This document shows positions 39,357 through 47,830 of a DNA stretch of 64,000 bases, one piece after another. The translations under genes were made by a program, and so were the position numbers. Numbering within the stretch: the first letter of the stretch is position 1; each line of letters begins with the position of its first letter. A model generated the notes under the pieces. The model saw nothing but the letters and a program-made list of their open reading frames with translations, ran no database searches and was not told where the DNA came from. This DNA is from Streptomyces sp. NBC_00775 (lineage in GTDB: Bacteria; Actinomycetota; Actinomycetes; Streptomycetales; Streptomycetaceae): the NCBI RefSeq assembly GCF_036347135.1, contig NZ_CP108938.1, positions 7,564,001-7,628,000 of the forward strand, in the 5' to 3' direction.

Positions 39357-40316
39357 CTACCCGCGCAGGAAACTCACGATTCCCTCAGAGATCCCACGCG
39401 CCGCCTTCTGCCGCCACGCGCCGCTGGTCAGCTGCGCAGCATCCTTGCTATCGCGCATGTTGCCGCACTCGATGAACACCTTCGGAACCGTTGACAGATT
39501 GAGACCGCCGAGATCCTTTCGGACCACGAGTCCGGTGCCGTCACCGACGTAGTTGGAGGGCGCGCTGCCCGTCTCGCGGACGAACAGGCCCGCGATGCGC
39601 TCGCCCAGGTCGCGGGAGGAGGTGACGATCGGTCGGGTGTCCGCGGCGCCTTCGTGCACCGCCCCCGGCAGGATCACATGGAATCCGCGGTTGCCGGCCG
39701 CCGAGCCGTCCGCGTGGATGGAGACGACGGCGTCGGCGTGCGCCTCGTTGCCGATCCGCGCCCGCTCGTCGACGCACGGGCCCCATGCGCGGTCGCCGTC
39801 CTGGGTGAACTTCACCGTGGCGCCCTGCTGTTCGAGGATCGTCCGCAGCCGGTGTGCGACGTCGAGCGTGAACTCGGCTTCCGTGTAACCCGCGTTGGTC
39901 GAGGTGCCCGTGGTGTCGCACTCCTTCCGGTTCGTACCGATGTCGACCTGGCGGCTGATCTCGGACGTGTGCTGGAAGTTGCCGGCGTTGTGCCCGGGGT
40001 CGATGACGACGACCTTGCCCTTGAGGGGTCCGGAGGCGGCGGGACGTGAGGTGGAGGGCGTCGGGCTCGGGGTCGCCGACGTACGCGGCTTGCTGTTGTC
40101 CGAGGCGGACGCGGACGGTGAGAGGGGCGCGGAGGACGACGACAGCGGACCCGCCTTGCCGGAACCGCCCCCGTCGCCCGAGTCGTTGCCCACCGCCTGC
40201 CACACCAGCCACCCGGCCAGCGCCCCTGGTACAAGGGCGGCGACCGCGACGGTGAGCGGCCCGCGCCGGGAGCGGCGCGGCTGGGGCGGATCGAAGTCAG
40301 GGCCTACGTACGACAC
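39357..40316 (-). CDS. N-acetylmuramoyl-L-alanine amidase (Amidase_3), membrane-anchored
   Basis: 319 residues. A basic N-terminus, one membrane helix (TVAVAALVPGALAGWLVWQA), a Ser/Pro/Thr linker, then Amidase_3: KGKVVVIDPGHNAGNFQHTS with the zinc His, SIHADGSAAGNRGFHV, and VFIECGNMRDSKDA with the catalytic Glu. It cleaves the amide between muramic acid and the stem peptide. GTG start at 40316. Its 3' 200 bp are almost identical to the fragment at 36728. Confidence 0.88.
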   Translation of the reverse strand: MSYVGPDFDPPQPRRSRRGPLTVAVAALVPGALAGWLVWQAVGNDSGDGGGSGKAGPLSSSSAPLSPSASASDNSKPRTSATPSPTPSTSRPAASGPLKGKVVVIDPGHNAGNFQHTSEISRQVDIGTNRKECDTTGTSTNAGYTEAEFTLDVAHRLRTILEQQGATVKFTQDGDRAWGPCVDERARIGNEAHADAVVSIHADGSAAGNRGFHVILPGAVHEGAADTRPIVTSSRDLGERIAGLFVRETGSAPSNYVGDGTGLVVRKDLGGLNLSTVPKVFIECGNMRDSKDAAQLTSGAWRQKAARGISEGIVSFLRG

Positions 40317-40338
40317 GTCAGCGACTCTAACCGCGCCC

Positions 40339-40989
40339 TCAGATCCCTGCTCCGGTTCGCCGCAGGACGCGCAGCGAGTCGGCCACCGAGACCTCGGTGA
40401 ACGCGCCGGACTCCAGGGCCCTGAGGTAGACGCGGTACGGGGCCTGGCCGGTGAACTCGTCGGCGGGGTCCGGGAACACGTCGTGGATCACGAGGAGGCC
40501 GCCCTCGGCGACGTGCGGCGCCCAGCCCTCGTAGTCGCCGTTCGCGTGCTCGTCCGTGTGGCCGCCGTCGATGAAGACGAAGCCGAGGGGTGTCTGCCAG
40601 AAGGCGGCGATCTGCGGGGAGCGGCCGACCACGGCGACCACGTGGTCCTCCAGGCCCGCCTGGTGGAGGGTGCGGCGGAAGGTGGGGAGCGTGTCCATCC
40701 GGCCGATCTCGGGGTCGACCGTCTCCGGGTCGTGGTACTCCCACCCCGGCTGCTGCTCCTCGCTGCCCCGGTGGTGGTCGACCGTGATCGCGGTCACGCC
40801 CGCCTCGCGTGCCGCGTCCGCGAGCAGGATCGTGGAGCGCCCGCAGTACGTGCCGACCTCCAGGAGCGGCAGCCCGAGCCGCCCGGCCTCGACGGCCGCC
40901 TCGTACAGCGCGAGCCCCTCTTGGAGCGGCATGAACCCCTTCGCGGCCTCGAAGGCGGCGAGGATGTCGGGCTTGGGTGCCGCGGGCAT
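40339..40989 (-). CDS. Class I SAM-dependent methyltransferase (cephalosporin-hydroxylase/TylF-like fold)
   Basis: 216 residues. LLEVGTYCGRSTILLADAAR is motif I; VTAITVDHHRGSEEQQPGWE and LGFVFIDGGHTDEHANGDY supply the acidic loop and the metal-type D-G-H. The layout is of the Methyltransf_24 group. Substrate unknown. ATG at 40989 after GGAGGAACCCC. It ends 23 bp from the amidase start and reads the same way. Confidence 0.8.
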   Translation of the reverse strand: MPAAPKPDILAAFEAAKGFMPLQEGLALYEAAVEAGRLGLPLLEVGTYCGRSTILLADAAREAGVTAITVDHHRGSEEQQPGWEYHDPETVDPEIGRMDTLPTFRRTLHQAGLEDHVVAVVGRSPQIAAFWQTPLGFVFIDGGHTDEHANGDYEGWAPHVAEGGLLVIHDVFPDPADEFTGQAPYRVYLRALESGAFTEVSVADSLRVLRRTGAGI

Positions 40990-41156
40990 GGGGTTCCTCC
41001 TGCGTGTACGGGTCTTCGTGCGTGTACGGGTTTTCGCGCGGGTCTTCGGTCTTCGGGTTTTCGTGCGGGCCTGCGGGACACATGGTGGCACGGCGCTTCA
41101 TCCGCCCGTCCTGACGGCTTGACCTCAACCAAGGTTGATGTCCGAGGCTTCTGTCC

Positions 41157-42170
41157 ATGGCCGATGACACAGTTCATGCCGAGACGGTTCATGACGACAC
41201 GGTTCGCGACGCGGCAGCTCATGACGAGACGGTGCGGTGGATCAGTGACCGTGCCCATCCCCTCGCCCTGCTGGACCCCGAAGCGCCGTACAGCGACCTC
41301 CTCCCGTTGGCCGACCTCGTGGGCGACGCCCAGGTCGTGGCTCTCGGCGCGTCGAGCCGCCAGGCCCACGAGCTGGCCACGGCCTCGTCCGGTGTCATCC
41401 GGCAGCTCGTCGAGGAGCTGGGCTTCCGCTCCGTCGCGCTGGAGGCGGCCGACACGTCGGGCCTCGGACTCGACGAGTACCTCCGCACCGGAGCCGGTGA
41501 CCCGCGCGCCCTGCTGTCCGAGGCGCGGCCGTTCCTGCGGACCGAGGAGATCCTCGACACCGTGCGGTGGATGCGCGAGTTCAACCGCGGCCATCCGGAC
41601 GACCAGGTCCGCTTCGCGGGTACCGCCGCGCGGCCGCTGCGGAAGTCCTCCGGGCTGGACGCGCTCGCCGGCATCGAGCTGAGCATGGCCGAGGACCTGA
41701 TCGAGTGGCACGAACGGACCGGGGACAAGATCGTCTACTGGGGTGGCATGGTGCACACCGCCAAGGGCGACCCGCGGACCATCTCCCCCTCGGCCACGCC
41801 GACGGCCCACCGGAACGCGGGCGGCCATCTGCGCGAGCGCTTCGGAGCGGGGTTCGTGTCCATCGGGCTGATGTTCCAGCACGGCAGGGTCCCGTACCCG
41901 GTCCCGGCCCCGCCGCCGGAGTTCGCCGAAACCGTGCTGGGTGACGTCGGACTGCCCGCGTACCTCCTGGACCTGCGCGGCGACGCCCCGGAGGGGGTGC
42001 GGAACTGGCTGGGCGCGCCGGCGAGGACGCGGCTGATCGGACCGCACTTCCATGCCGAGACCAGCGCCGACAACTTCATGGCCGGTGGATCGCTCGCAGA
42101 GTGGTTCGACGCGATCCTCCATGTGCGGGAGGTCACTTCGGCCCGGTTCCTGCCGGTCAAGGACGACTGA
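41157..42170 (+). CDS. Erythromycin-esterase homologue
   Basis: 337 residues. Contains the EreA/B-type blocks VVALGASSRQAHELATA, LGFRSVALEAADTSG, VRWMREFNRGHPDDQVRFAG and VYWGGMVHTAKGDP. The usual H-E pair of true esterases at the first block (GEpTHG) is replaced by ALGASSRQAHE, so macrolide hydrolysis is doubtful. The N-terminal ~25 residues are a short coding repeat (TVHAETVHDDTVRD). ATG at 41157, ending just before a tandem repeat and a terminator. Confidence 0.75.
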   Translation: MADDTVHAETVHDDTVRDAAAHDETVRWISDRAHPLALLDPEAPYSDLLPLADLVGDAQVVALGASSRQAHELATASSGVIRQLVEELGFRSVALEAADTSGLGLDEYLRTGAGDPRALLSEARPFLRTEEILDTVRWMREFNRGHPDDQVRFAGTAARPLRKSSGLDALAGIELSMAEDLIEWHERTGDKIVYWGGMVHTAKGDPRTISPSATPTAHRNAGGHLRERFGAGFVSIGLMFQHGRVPYPVPAPPPEFAETVLGDVGLPAYLLDLRGDAPEGVRNWLGAPARTRLIGPHFHAETSADNFMAGGSLAEWFDAILHVREVTSARFLPVKDD

Positions 42171-42176
42171 GACGAC

Positions 42177-42251
42177 GTCCGCATACGCGCCGTCCGCATA
42201 CGCGCCGTCCGGGTACGCGCCGTCCGCATACGCGCCGTCCGGATACGCGCC
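42177..42251. repeat. 15-bp tandem repeat, five units
   Basis: Five uninterrupted units of GTCCGCATACGCGCC with one or two base changes in units 3 and 5, directly after the erythromycin-esterase homologue stop. Confidence 0.92.
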
Positions 42252-42265
42252 CCACCGTGACATGC

Positions 42266-42299
42266 GAACACCCCCGCCGCATGAGCGACGGGGGTGTTC
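42266..42299. terminator. Hairpin between convergent esterase homologue and MFS genes
   Basis: GAACACCCCC and GGGGGTGTTC form a 10-bp stem with additional pairing inside, 24 bp from the MFS stop; it probably serves both genes. Confidence 0.8.
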
Positions 42300-42323
42300 A
42301 AGGAGGAGCGGCCGGCCAACCGG

Positions 42324-44063
42324 TTACGCCGGAACGGTCTCGCCCGGCAGCGCCAGATGCACCTCGACCGGACGGTCGTCGCCGGAGTGCGTCGCCGACG
42401 AGGCCCTCGGGCCGTGACCCGAGGCCTTGGCGGCCAGGACGTACGCACCCTCGGCGGGCACGGCGAGCGCGTAGCTGCCGTCCTCGGCGGAGAGCGTGGC
42501 GCCGGCCTGGCGGCCGCGGTGGTCGATCAGGGTGACCTTGGCGCGGGCGACGGGGTCGCCGTCGGCGTTCAGGACCAAGCCGCGGAAACCGCCGAGTACC
42601 TCGGCCGCCCGCTCCAGGGCGGCCTCCTCCTCGCTGCTGGCGCGCAGCTGGGGCTTGGTCGCCTGGCGCCGGCCGGGCAGGAGGAGGGCCATCAGCAGGC
42701 CGACCGCCACCGCGCCGGTCGCGATCAGGAACGAGACGCGGAAGCCGTGCATGGTCGGGATCGCGACGCCGCCCACGTGGTTCGCCGTGTTGGCGAGGAC
42801 CATGCCGATGACGGCGCTCGACACGGACGTACCGATGGAGCGCATGAGGGTGTTGAGGCCGTTCGCCGCACCCGTCTCCGACGCCGGGACCGAGCCGATG
42901 ATCAGCGCGGGCAGCGAGGAGTACGCGAGGCCGATGCCGGCGCCCAGGACCACCGCGATCACGAGGCTCTGCCAGGCGGCGTTCATCAGGCCGAGTCCGG
43001 CGCCGTAGCCGATCGCGATGATCAGCATGCCGAGGATCAGGGTGACCTTGGGGCCGTACTTCGCGGACAGCTTGGCGTAGACGGGCGCCGTGAACATCAT
43101 CGTCAGGCCGAGCGGGGCCACGAGCAGGCCCGCGGTGACCATCGACTGGCCGAGGCCGTAGCCGGTGGCCTTCGGCAGCTGGAGCAGCTGCGGCAGGACG
43201 AGGGAGACGACGTAGAAGGAGACGCCGACCATGATCGAGGCGAGGTTGGTGAAGAGCACCGCGGGACGGGCCGTGGTGCGCAGGTCCACCAGCGGAGCCT
43301 TCAGGCGCAGCTCCATCACGCCCCACAGGACGAGCACGACGGCCGACGCGGCGAACAGGCCGAGCGTGGTGCCCGAGGTCCAGCCCCAGTCACTGCCCTT
43401 GGTGATCGGCAGGAGGAAGAGGACGAGGCCCACGGAGAGGCCTATCGCGCCCAGCACGTCGAAGGTGCCCTCGGCGCGCATCGGGGACTCCGGCACGAAG
43501 AGGAGGGTGAGGGCGATCGAGAGGACGCCGAGACCGGCGGCGCCGTAGAAGAGGGCGTGCCAGTTGGTGTGCTGCGCGACCAGGGCCGCGGCGGGCAGTG
43601 CGAGTCCGCCGCCGACGCCGATCGAGGAGCTCATCAAGGCCATCGCCGAGCCGAGCTTCTCGCGGGGCAGCATGTCGCGCATCAGGCCGATGCCGAGCGG
43701 GATGGCGCCCATGGCGAAGCCCTGGAGCGTGCGGCCCACGATCATCGGCATCAGGGCGCTGGTCAACGCGCTGATCAGCGCGCCGACGACCATCACGGCG
43801 AGGCTGAGGATCAGCATGCGCCGCTTGCCGAAGAGGTCGCCGAGGCGCCCCATGATCGGCGTGGCCACGGCTCCCGAGAGCAGGGTCGAGGTCAGTACCC
43901 AGGTGGCGTTGCTGGGAGTGGTGCTCAGCAGCGTCGGCAGGTCCTTGATGACCGGGACGAGCAGGGTCTGCATCACCGCGACAACGATGCCCGCGAAGGC
44001 GAGCACCGGCACGATCGCGCCGCTCTGCCTCCGGGCGGGCTGGTCGGTCGTCGTGTGCGTCAT
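42324..44063 (-). CDS. MFS exporter (DHA2 type) with C-terminal carboxypeptidase-regulatory-like domain
   Basis: 579 residues. About 14 membrane helices with the DHA2 landmarks LTSTLLSGAVATPIMGRLGD, GRTLQGFAMGAIPLGIGL. After the last helix and a basic linker an extra ~80-residue beta domain follows (GFRGLVLNADGDPVARAKVT, AEDGSYALAVPAEGAYVLAA), of the CarboxypepD_reg type. This appended domain is unusual for an exporter. ATG at 44063. It is divergent from the fadE34-like operon. Confidence 0.85.
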   Translation of the reverse strand: MTHTTTDQPARRQSGAIVPVLAFAGIVVAVMQTLLVPVIKDLPTLLSTTPSNATWVLTSTLLSGAVATPIMGRLGDLFGKRRMLILSLAVMVVGALISALTSALMPMIVGRTLQGFAMGAIPLGIGLMRDMLPREKLGSAMALMSSSIGVGGGLALPAAALVAQHTNWHALFYGAAGLGVLSIALTLLFVPESPMRAEGTFDVLGAIGLSVGLVLFLLPITKGSDWGWTSGTTLGLFAASAVVLVLWGVMELRLKAPLVDLRTTARPAVLFTNLASIMVGVSFYVVSLVLPQLLQLPKATGYGLGQSMVTAGLLVAPLGLTMMFTAPVYAKLSAKYGPKVTLILGMLIIAIGYGAGLGLMNAAWQSLVIAVVLGAGIGLAYSSLPALIIGSVPASETGAANGLNTLMRSIGTSVSSAVIGMVLANTANHVGGVAIPTMHGFRVSFLIATGAVAVGLLMALLLPGRRQATKPQLRASSEEEAALERAAEVLGGFRGLVLNADGDPVARAKVTLIDHRGRQAGATLSAEDGSYALAVPAEGAYVLAAKASGHGPRASSATHSGDDRPVEVHLALPGETVPA

Positions 44064-44263
44064 TACGTGTGGCCTCCAGGCCGGAAGAAGAGAAGCACTC
44101 AGGGTGCAAGCACTCGGGAGGTAAGGGCGTGGGTGATCCGTGCGGATACGAGGACGGTCGGTCGGGTGATCCGTGCGGGATACGTGCAAGCTGAACCAGG
44201 TGTGCCCGGGCAACTATTCCGATGCTTCGGCGTACTAACGAATTCTTGACCCTCTCATGGGTA

Positions 44264-44280
44264 TCTGACCTACCGTCAGA
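44264..44280. promoter_or_regulatory. TCTGAC-N5-GTCAGA dyad next to a KstR box
   Basis: Perfect 6-bp arms spaced by CTACC, ending 1 bp before the KstR box at 44282. The same dyad with one changed base occurs at 56560-56576 before the MaoC operon. Regulator unknown. Confidence 0.6.
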
Positions 44281-44281
44281 A

Positions 44282-44295
44282 TGAAACGTGTTCTA
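44282..44295. promoter_or_regulatory. KstR operator before the fadE34-like operon
   Basis: TGAAACGTGTTCTA, a full match to TnnAACnnGTTnnA, 36 bp before the start codon. Confidence 0.8.
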
Positions 44296-44330
44296 GTCTG
44301 ACGCGCACCTTGGGCCTTGGGGAGGCGCGC

Positions 44331-46520
44331 ATGGGCATCGGGACCACACCGGAGCAGCGGGAACTGGCCGAGGCCGTACGCGGCTGGACCACCCGCGCCG
44401 TGCCACCCGAGGAGGTCCGCAAACTGCTCGACGCACCGGGCGGCGGCAGACCCGCCTACTGGGACGCACTCGCCGCGCAGGGCCTGCTCGCCGTGCACCT
44501 TCCGGAGGCGTACGGCGGTGGCGGCGGCGACCTCGTCGACCTCGCCGTCGTCGTGGAGGAGGCCGCGCGGGCCGCGCTGCCGGGGCCGTATCTGGCGAGC
44601 GTGCTGGCGTCGGTGGTCCTGGCCGGGGCGGACGATCTCGTACGGGCCCTGGGGTGCGGGGAGCGTATCGGTGCCGTGGCGTTCGGTCCGGGCTCCCTGG
44701 CCGCCGTCGCGACGGACGGCGGATACGTGCTCGACGGGACGGCGCCGCCCGTGCTGTCGGGCGCCGACGCGGACGTGCTCGTGCTCGCCGCCTCGTCCGG
44801 CGGCGACACCGTATGGCTCGCCGTCGACGCCGCCGATCTCGTCGTACGCCCCCACGAGAGCGCCGATCCGACGCGGGCGACCGCCGAGGTCCGGGCGGAC
44901 GACGTGCGGGTCCCCGCCGACCGCGTCCTCGCCGTCGACCCGGCCCTGGTCCGCGACCTCGCCGCCGTCCTCCTCGCCGCGGACGCCTGCGGCACCGCCG
45001 CGTGGGCGCTGCACACCGCCGCAGAGTACGCCAAGGTCCGCGAACAGTTCGGCCGGCCCATCGGCCACTTCCAGGGCGTGAAGCACCTGTGCGCCGACAT
45101 GCTCGTACGGCTCGAACAGGCGCGGGCGCTGACGTGGGACGCGGCACGGGCGGCTCAAGAGGCCTCCGGTGCCTCCGGTGCGAAGGAGTTGGCGGCCGTA
45201 CGGGAATCGGTGGCCGTACGGGAGTTGGTGGCGTCCCTCGCCGCCGGTACCGCTCTCGACGCCGCGTACTCCTGCGCCAAGGACTGCGTCCAGATCCTCG
45301 GCGGCATCGGGTTCACCTGGGAGCACGACGCCCATCTGTATCTGCGCCGGGCGATCGTGGCACGGCAGCTGTTCGGGGCCGGGGACACACACCTGCGGCG
45401 GGCCGCCCGGCTCGCGCGAGGCGGCGTACGGCGGGAGCTGCGCCTGGAGCTGCCGGAGGAGGCGTCCGCGTACCGGGCGGAGGCCCGCGAGGTCATCGAG
45501 GGTGCGCGTGGGCTCGATCCGGCGGCCGTACGGCGGCTGCTGGCGCCCACGGGGTACGCCGCCCCGCATCTGCCCCCGCCGTACGGACTCGGCGCCGGGC
45601 CCGTCCAACAGCTCGCCGTACAGCAGGAGTTGGCGGCGGCGGAGGTACGGATCAGTGAGCTGGGGATCGCCACCTGGGTCGTGCCGTCCCTCGTCGCCTA
45701 CGGCACCGACCGGCAGCGGGAGCACCATCTGCTGCCCACCCTGCGCGGGGACCTCCTGTGGTGCCAGCTCTTCTCGGAGCCGGGCGCCGGGTCCGACCTC
45801 GCCTCCCTGCGCACCCGGGCCGAGCGGACCGACGACGGGCGCTGGCGGGTCAACGGGCAGAAGGTGTGGACGAGCGCGGCACAGTGGGCCGACTACGGGA
45901 TCCTCCTCGCGCGCACGAATCCGGCGGCGCCCAAGCACAAGGGGCTCACCTATTTCGTCGTCGACATGAAGAACACGGACGGCATCGACATCCGTCCCCT
46001 GAAGGAGATCACCGGCGACTCCCTCTTCAACGAGGTCTACTTCGACGACGTGTTGCTGCCCGCCGACGCGGTCGTCGGCGAGATCGACGACGGCTGGCGC
46101 GTCGCCCGCAACACGCTCGGCAACGAACGCGTGCACATGGCCGACCAGTTGACCTTCGACACCGGTCTGGAGGCACTGATCGCGCGGGCCGACGAGATCG
46201 AGGGAGCGCGTCTGGGGGCGCTCCTCGCCGAGGCGCACGCGCTGGCCTGCATCGGGCTGCGTACGACCCTGCGGCAGGTGTCCGGCGCCGAACCGGGCGC
46301 GGGCGCCTCCGTGCGGAAGCTGGTGCAGACCGCGCACCAGCAGAAGGTCGCCGAGCTCGGCCTCGAACTTCTGGGCCCCGCAGGCGCGTTGCAGGAGGGC
46401 GCCGGCGAGCGCGCCGTGCACGGCTTCCTGCTCTCCCGCTGCCTGACCATCGCGGGCGGCACCACCCAGGTCCAGCTCAATGTCGTCGCCGAGCGCATCC
46501 TCGGCCTGCCGCGAGACTAG
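44331..46520 (+). CDS. fadE34: Fused acyl-CoA dehydrogenase (FadE34-type)
   Basis: 729 residues, two acyl-CoA dehydrogenase units in one chain. First unit: LAVHLPEAYGGGGGDLVDLA, AADACGTAAWALHTAAEYAK and KDCVQILGGIGFTWEHDAHL. Second: LLWCQLFSEPGAGSDLASL, WRVNGQKVWTSAAQWADYG and the closing FLLSRCLTIAGGTTQVQLNV. A single-chain double unit is the mark of FadE34, which acts on five-carbon steroid side-chain CoA esters in M. tuberculosis; FadE22-like enzymes share the layout. The ATG at 44331 with GGGGAGG upstream is preferred to the TTG at 44310. It is followed 11 bp later by a thiolase. Confidence 0.82.
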   Translation: MGIGTTPEQRELAEAVRGWTTRAVPPEEVRKLLDAPGGGRPAYWDALAAQGLLAVHLPEAYGGGGGDLVDLAVVVEEAARAALPGPYLASVLASVVLAGADDLVRALGCGERIGAVAFGPGSLAAVATDGGYVLDGTAPPVLSGADADVLVLAASSGGDTVWLAVDAADLVVRPHESADPTRATAEVRADDVRVPADRVLAVDPALVRDLAAVLLAADACGTAAWALHTAAEYAKVREQFGRPIGHFQGVKHLCADMLVRLEQARALTWDAARAAQEASGASGAKELAAVRESVAVRELVASLAAGTALDAAYSCAKDCVQILGGIGFTWEHDAHLYLRRAIVARQLFGAGDTHLRRAARLARGGVRRELRLELPEEASAYRAEAREVIEGARGLDPAAVRRLLAPTGYAAPHLPPPYGLGAGPVQQLAVQQELAAAEVRISELGIATWVVPSLVAYGTDRQREHHLLPTLRGDLLWCQLFSEPGAGSDLASLRTRAERTDDGRWRVNGQKVWTSAAQWADYGILLARTNPAAPKHKGLTYFVVDMKNTDGIDIRPLKEITGDSLFNEVYFDDVLLPADAVVGEIDDGWRVARNTLGNERVHMADQLTFDTGLEALIARADEIEGARLGALLAEAHALACIGLRTTLRQVSGAEPGAGASVRKLVQTAHQQKVAELGLELLGPAGALQEGAGERAVHGFLLSRCLTIAGGTTQVQLNVVAERILGLPRD

Positions 46521-46531
46521 GAGTGAGTGCC

Positions 46532-47728
46532 ATGAAGGCGTACGTCGTCGGGGTCGGGATGACCAAGTTCGAGAAGCCCGAGACCCGGGAGTGGCAGTAC
46601 TGGGACATGGTGAAGGAAGCGGGGACCAACGCCCTTGCCGACAGCGGGATTTCGTACGACCTCGTCGAGCAGGTCCCCGTCGGCTACTGCTTCCAGGCCT
46701 CCACCGCGGGCCAGCGCGCCGCCTACGAACTGGGCCTGACCGGCGTGCCCGTCTACAACGTCAACAACAACTGCGCGACCGGGGCGAGCGCGCTGATGCT
46801 GGCCCGACAGTTCGTCGAGGGCGGGATCTCGGACTGCGTACTCGCGCTGGGGTTCGAGAAGATGAAGCGGGGCGCGCTCGGGGGAGGCGCCGACGGAGGA
46901 GACTTCCAGACCTCACCCGTCGCGCGGCACTACGGGATCATGGCCGCCCGGCACGGCTTCGAGATGTCCCCGCCCACCGCGCAGATCTTCGGTGACGCGG
47001 CGCGCGAACACATGGAGAAGTACGGGACCACGGAAGCCCAGCTGGCAGCCGTCGGCGCCAAGAACCACCGGCACTCGGCGAACAACCCGTACGCCCAGTT
47101 CCAGGACGTGTACTCCGTCGACGAGATCCTCGCCGCCCGGACCGTCCACCGGCCGCTGACCAAGCTCCAGTGCTCACCGACCTCGGACGGGGCGGCGGCC
47201 GCTGTCGTGGTGTCCGAACGGTTCGTCGAGCGGCACGAGTTGGGGGAGCGAGCGGTCGAGATCGTCGCGCAGGCGATGACCACCGACACCGAGGAGTCCT
47301 TCGCGTCCGGCTCGTGCGTCGACGTCGTCGGACAGCCGATGTCGCGGGAGGCCGCGCGCCAGGTGTACGAGCGGTCCGGACTCGGCATCGAGGACGTGGA
47401 CGTCGTAGAACTGCACGACTGCTTCTCCGTCAACGAGCTGCTGACGTACGAGGCGCTCGGCATGTGCGGGGAGGGGGAGTCCGGCAAGCTCGTCGAGTCG
47501 GGTGCCACGACGTACGGCGGACGGTGGGTGGTGAACCCGTCGGGCGGGCTGATCTCCAAGGGGCATCCGCTCGGGGCGACCGGTATCGCCCAAGTGGCCG
47601 AGCTGGTATGGCAGTTGAGGGGAGAGGCGGGGCCACGGCAGGTGGCGGACGCGCGGGTCGGGCTCGCGCACAACATCGGGCTGGGCGGGGCGGCGGTGGT
47701 GACGCTGCTGGCCCGGGCGGGGGCCTGA
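46532..47728 (+). CDS. Lipid-transfer/SCP-x-type thiolase
   Basis: 398 residues. Opens MKAYVVGVGMTKFEKPETRE as in Ltp1-type thiolases; nucleophile in VNNNCATGASALML, then VELHDCFSVNELLTYEALG and the His in SGGLISKGHPLGATG. Ltp-type thiolases cleave or condense branched or steroid acyl-CoA. The ATG at 46532 follows GGAGTGAGTGCC. It is in one operon with the FadE34-like enzyme and so under the KstR box at 44282. Confidence 0.85.
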   Translation: MKAYVVGVGMTKFEKPETREWQYWDMVKEAGTNALADSGISYDLVEQVPVGYCFQASTAGQRAAYELGLTGVPVYNVNNNCATGASALMLARQFVEGGISDCVLALGFEKMKRGALGGGADGGDFQTSPVARHYGIMAARHGFEMSPPTAQIFGDAAREHMEKYGTTEAQLAAVGAKNHRHSANNPYAQFQDVYSVDEILAARTVHRPLTKLQCSPTSDGAAAAVVVSERFVERHELGERAVEIVAQAMTTDTEESFASGSCVDVVGQPMSREAARQVYERSGLGIEDVDVVELHDCFSVNELLTYEALGMCGEGESGKLVESGATTYGGRWVVNPSGGLISKGHPLGATGIAQVAELVWQLRGEAGPRQVADARVGLAHNIGLGGAAVVTLLARAGA

Positions 47729-47830
47729 CAGCGCCGCCGCCGCTGTCCGTGACTCTCGGGACCTAGGTCTCCTGGCCCACGGGCGCGTGCGGCGAAATCC
47801 CGATGCAAGGGGCGTAAGACGGTTGAGAGC

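Noticed and set aside
36728..40316. Composite transposon bounded by two amidase repeats
   Set aside because: The repeated segments are parts of amidase genes, not IS ends, and only one transposase is present.
42177..42251. CRISPR-like array
   Set aside because: The 15-bp units are directly adjacent with no spacers; a simple tandem repeat.
44235..46421. Long minus-strand frame opposite the acyl-CoA dehydrogenase
   Set aside because: Shadow of a high-GC coding region; no family and no ribosome site.
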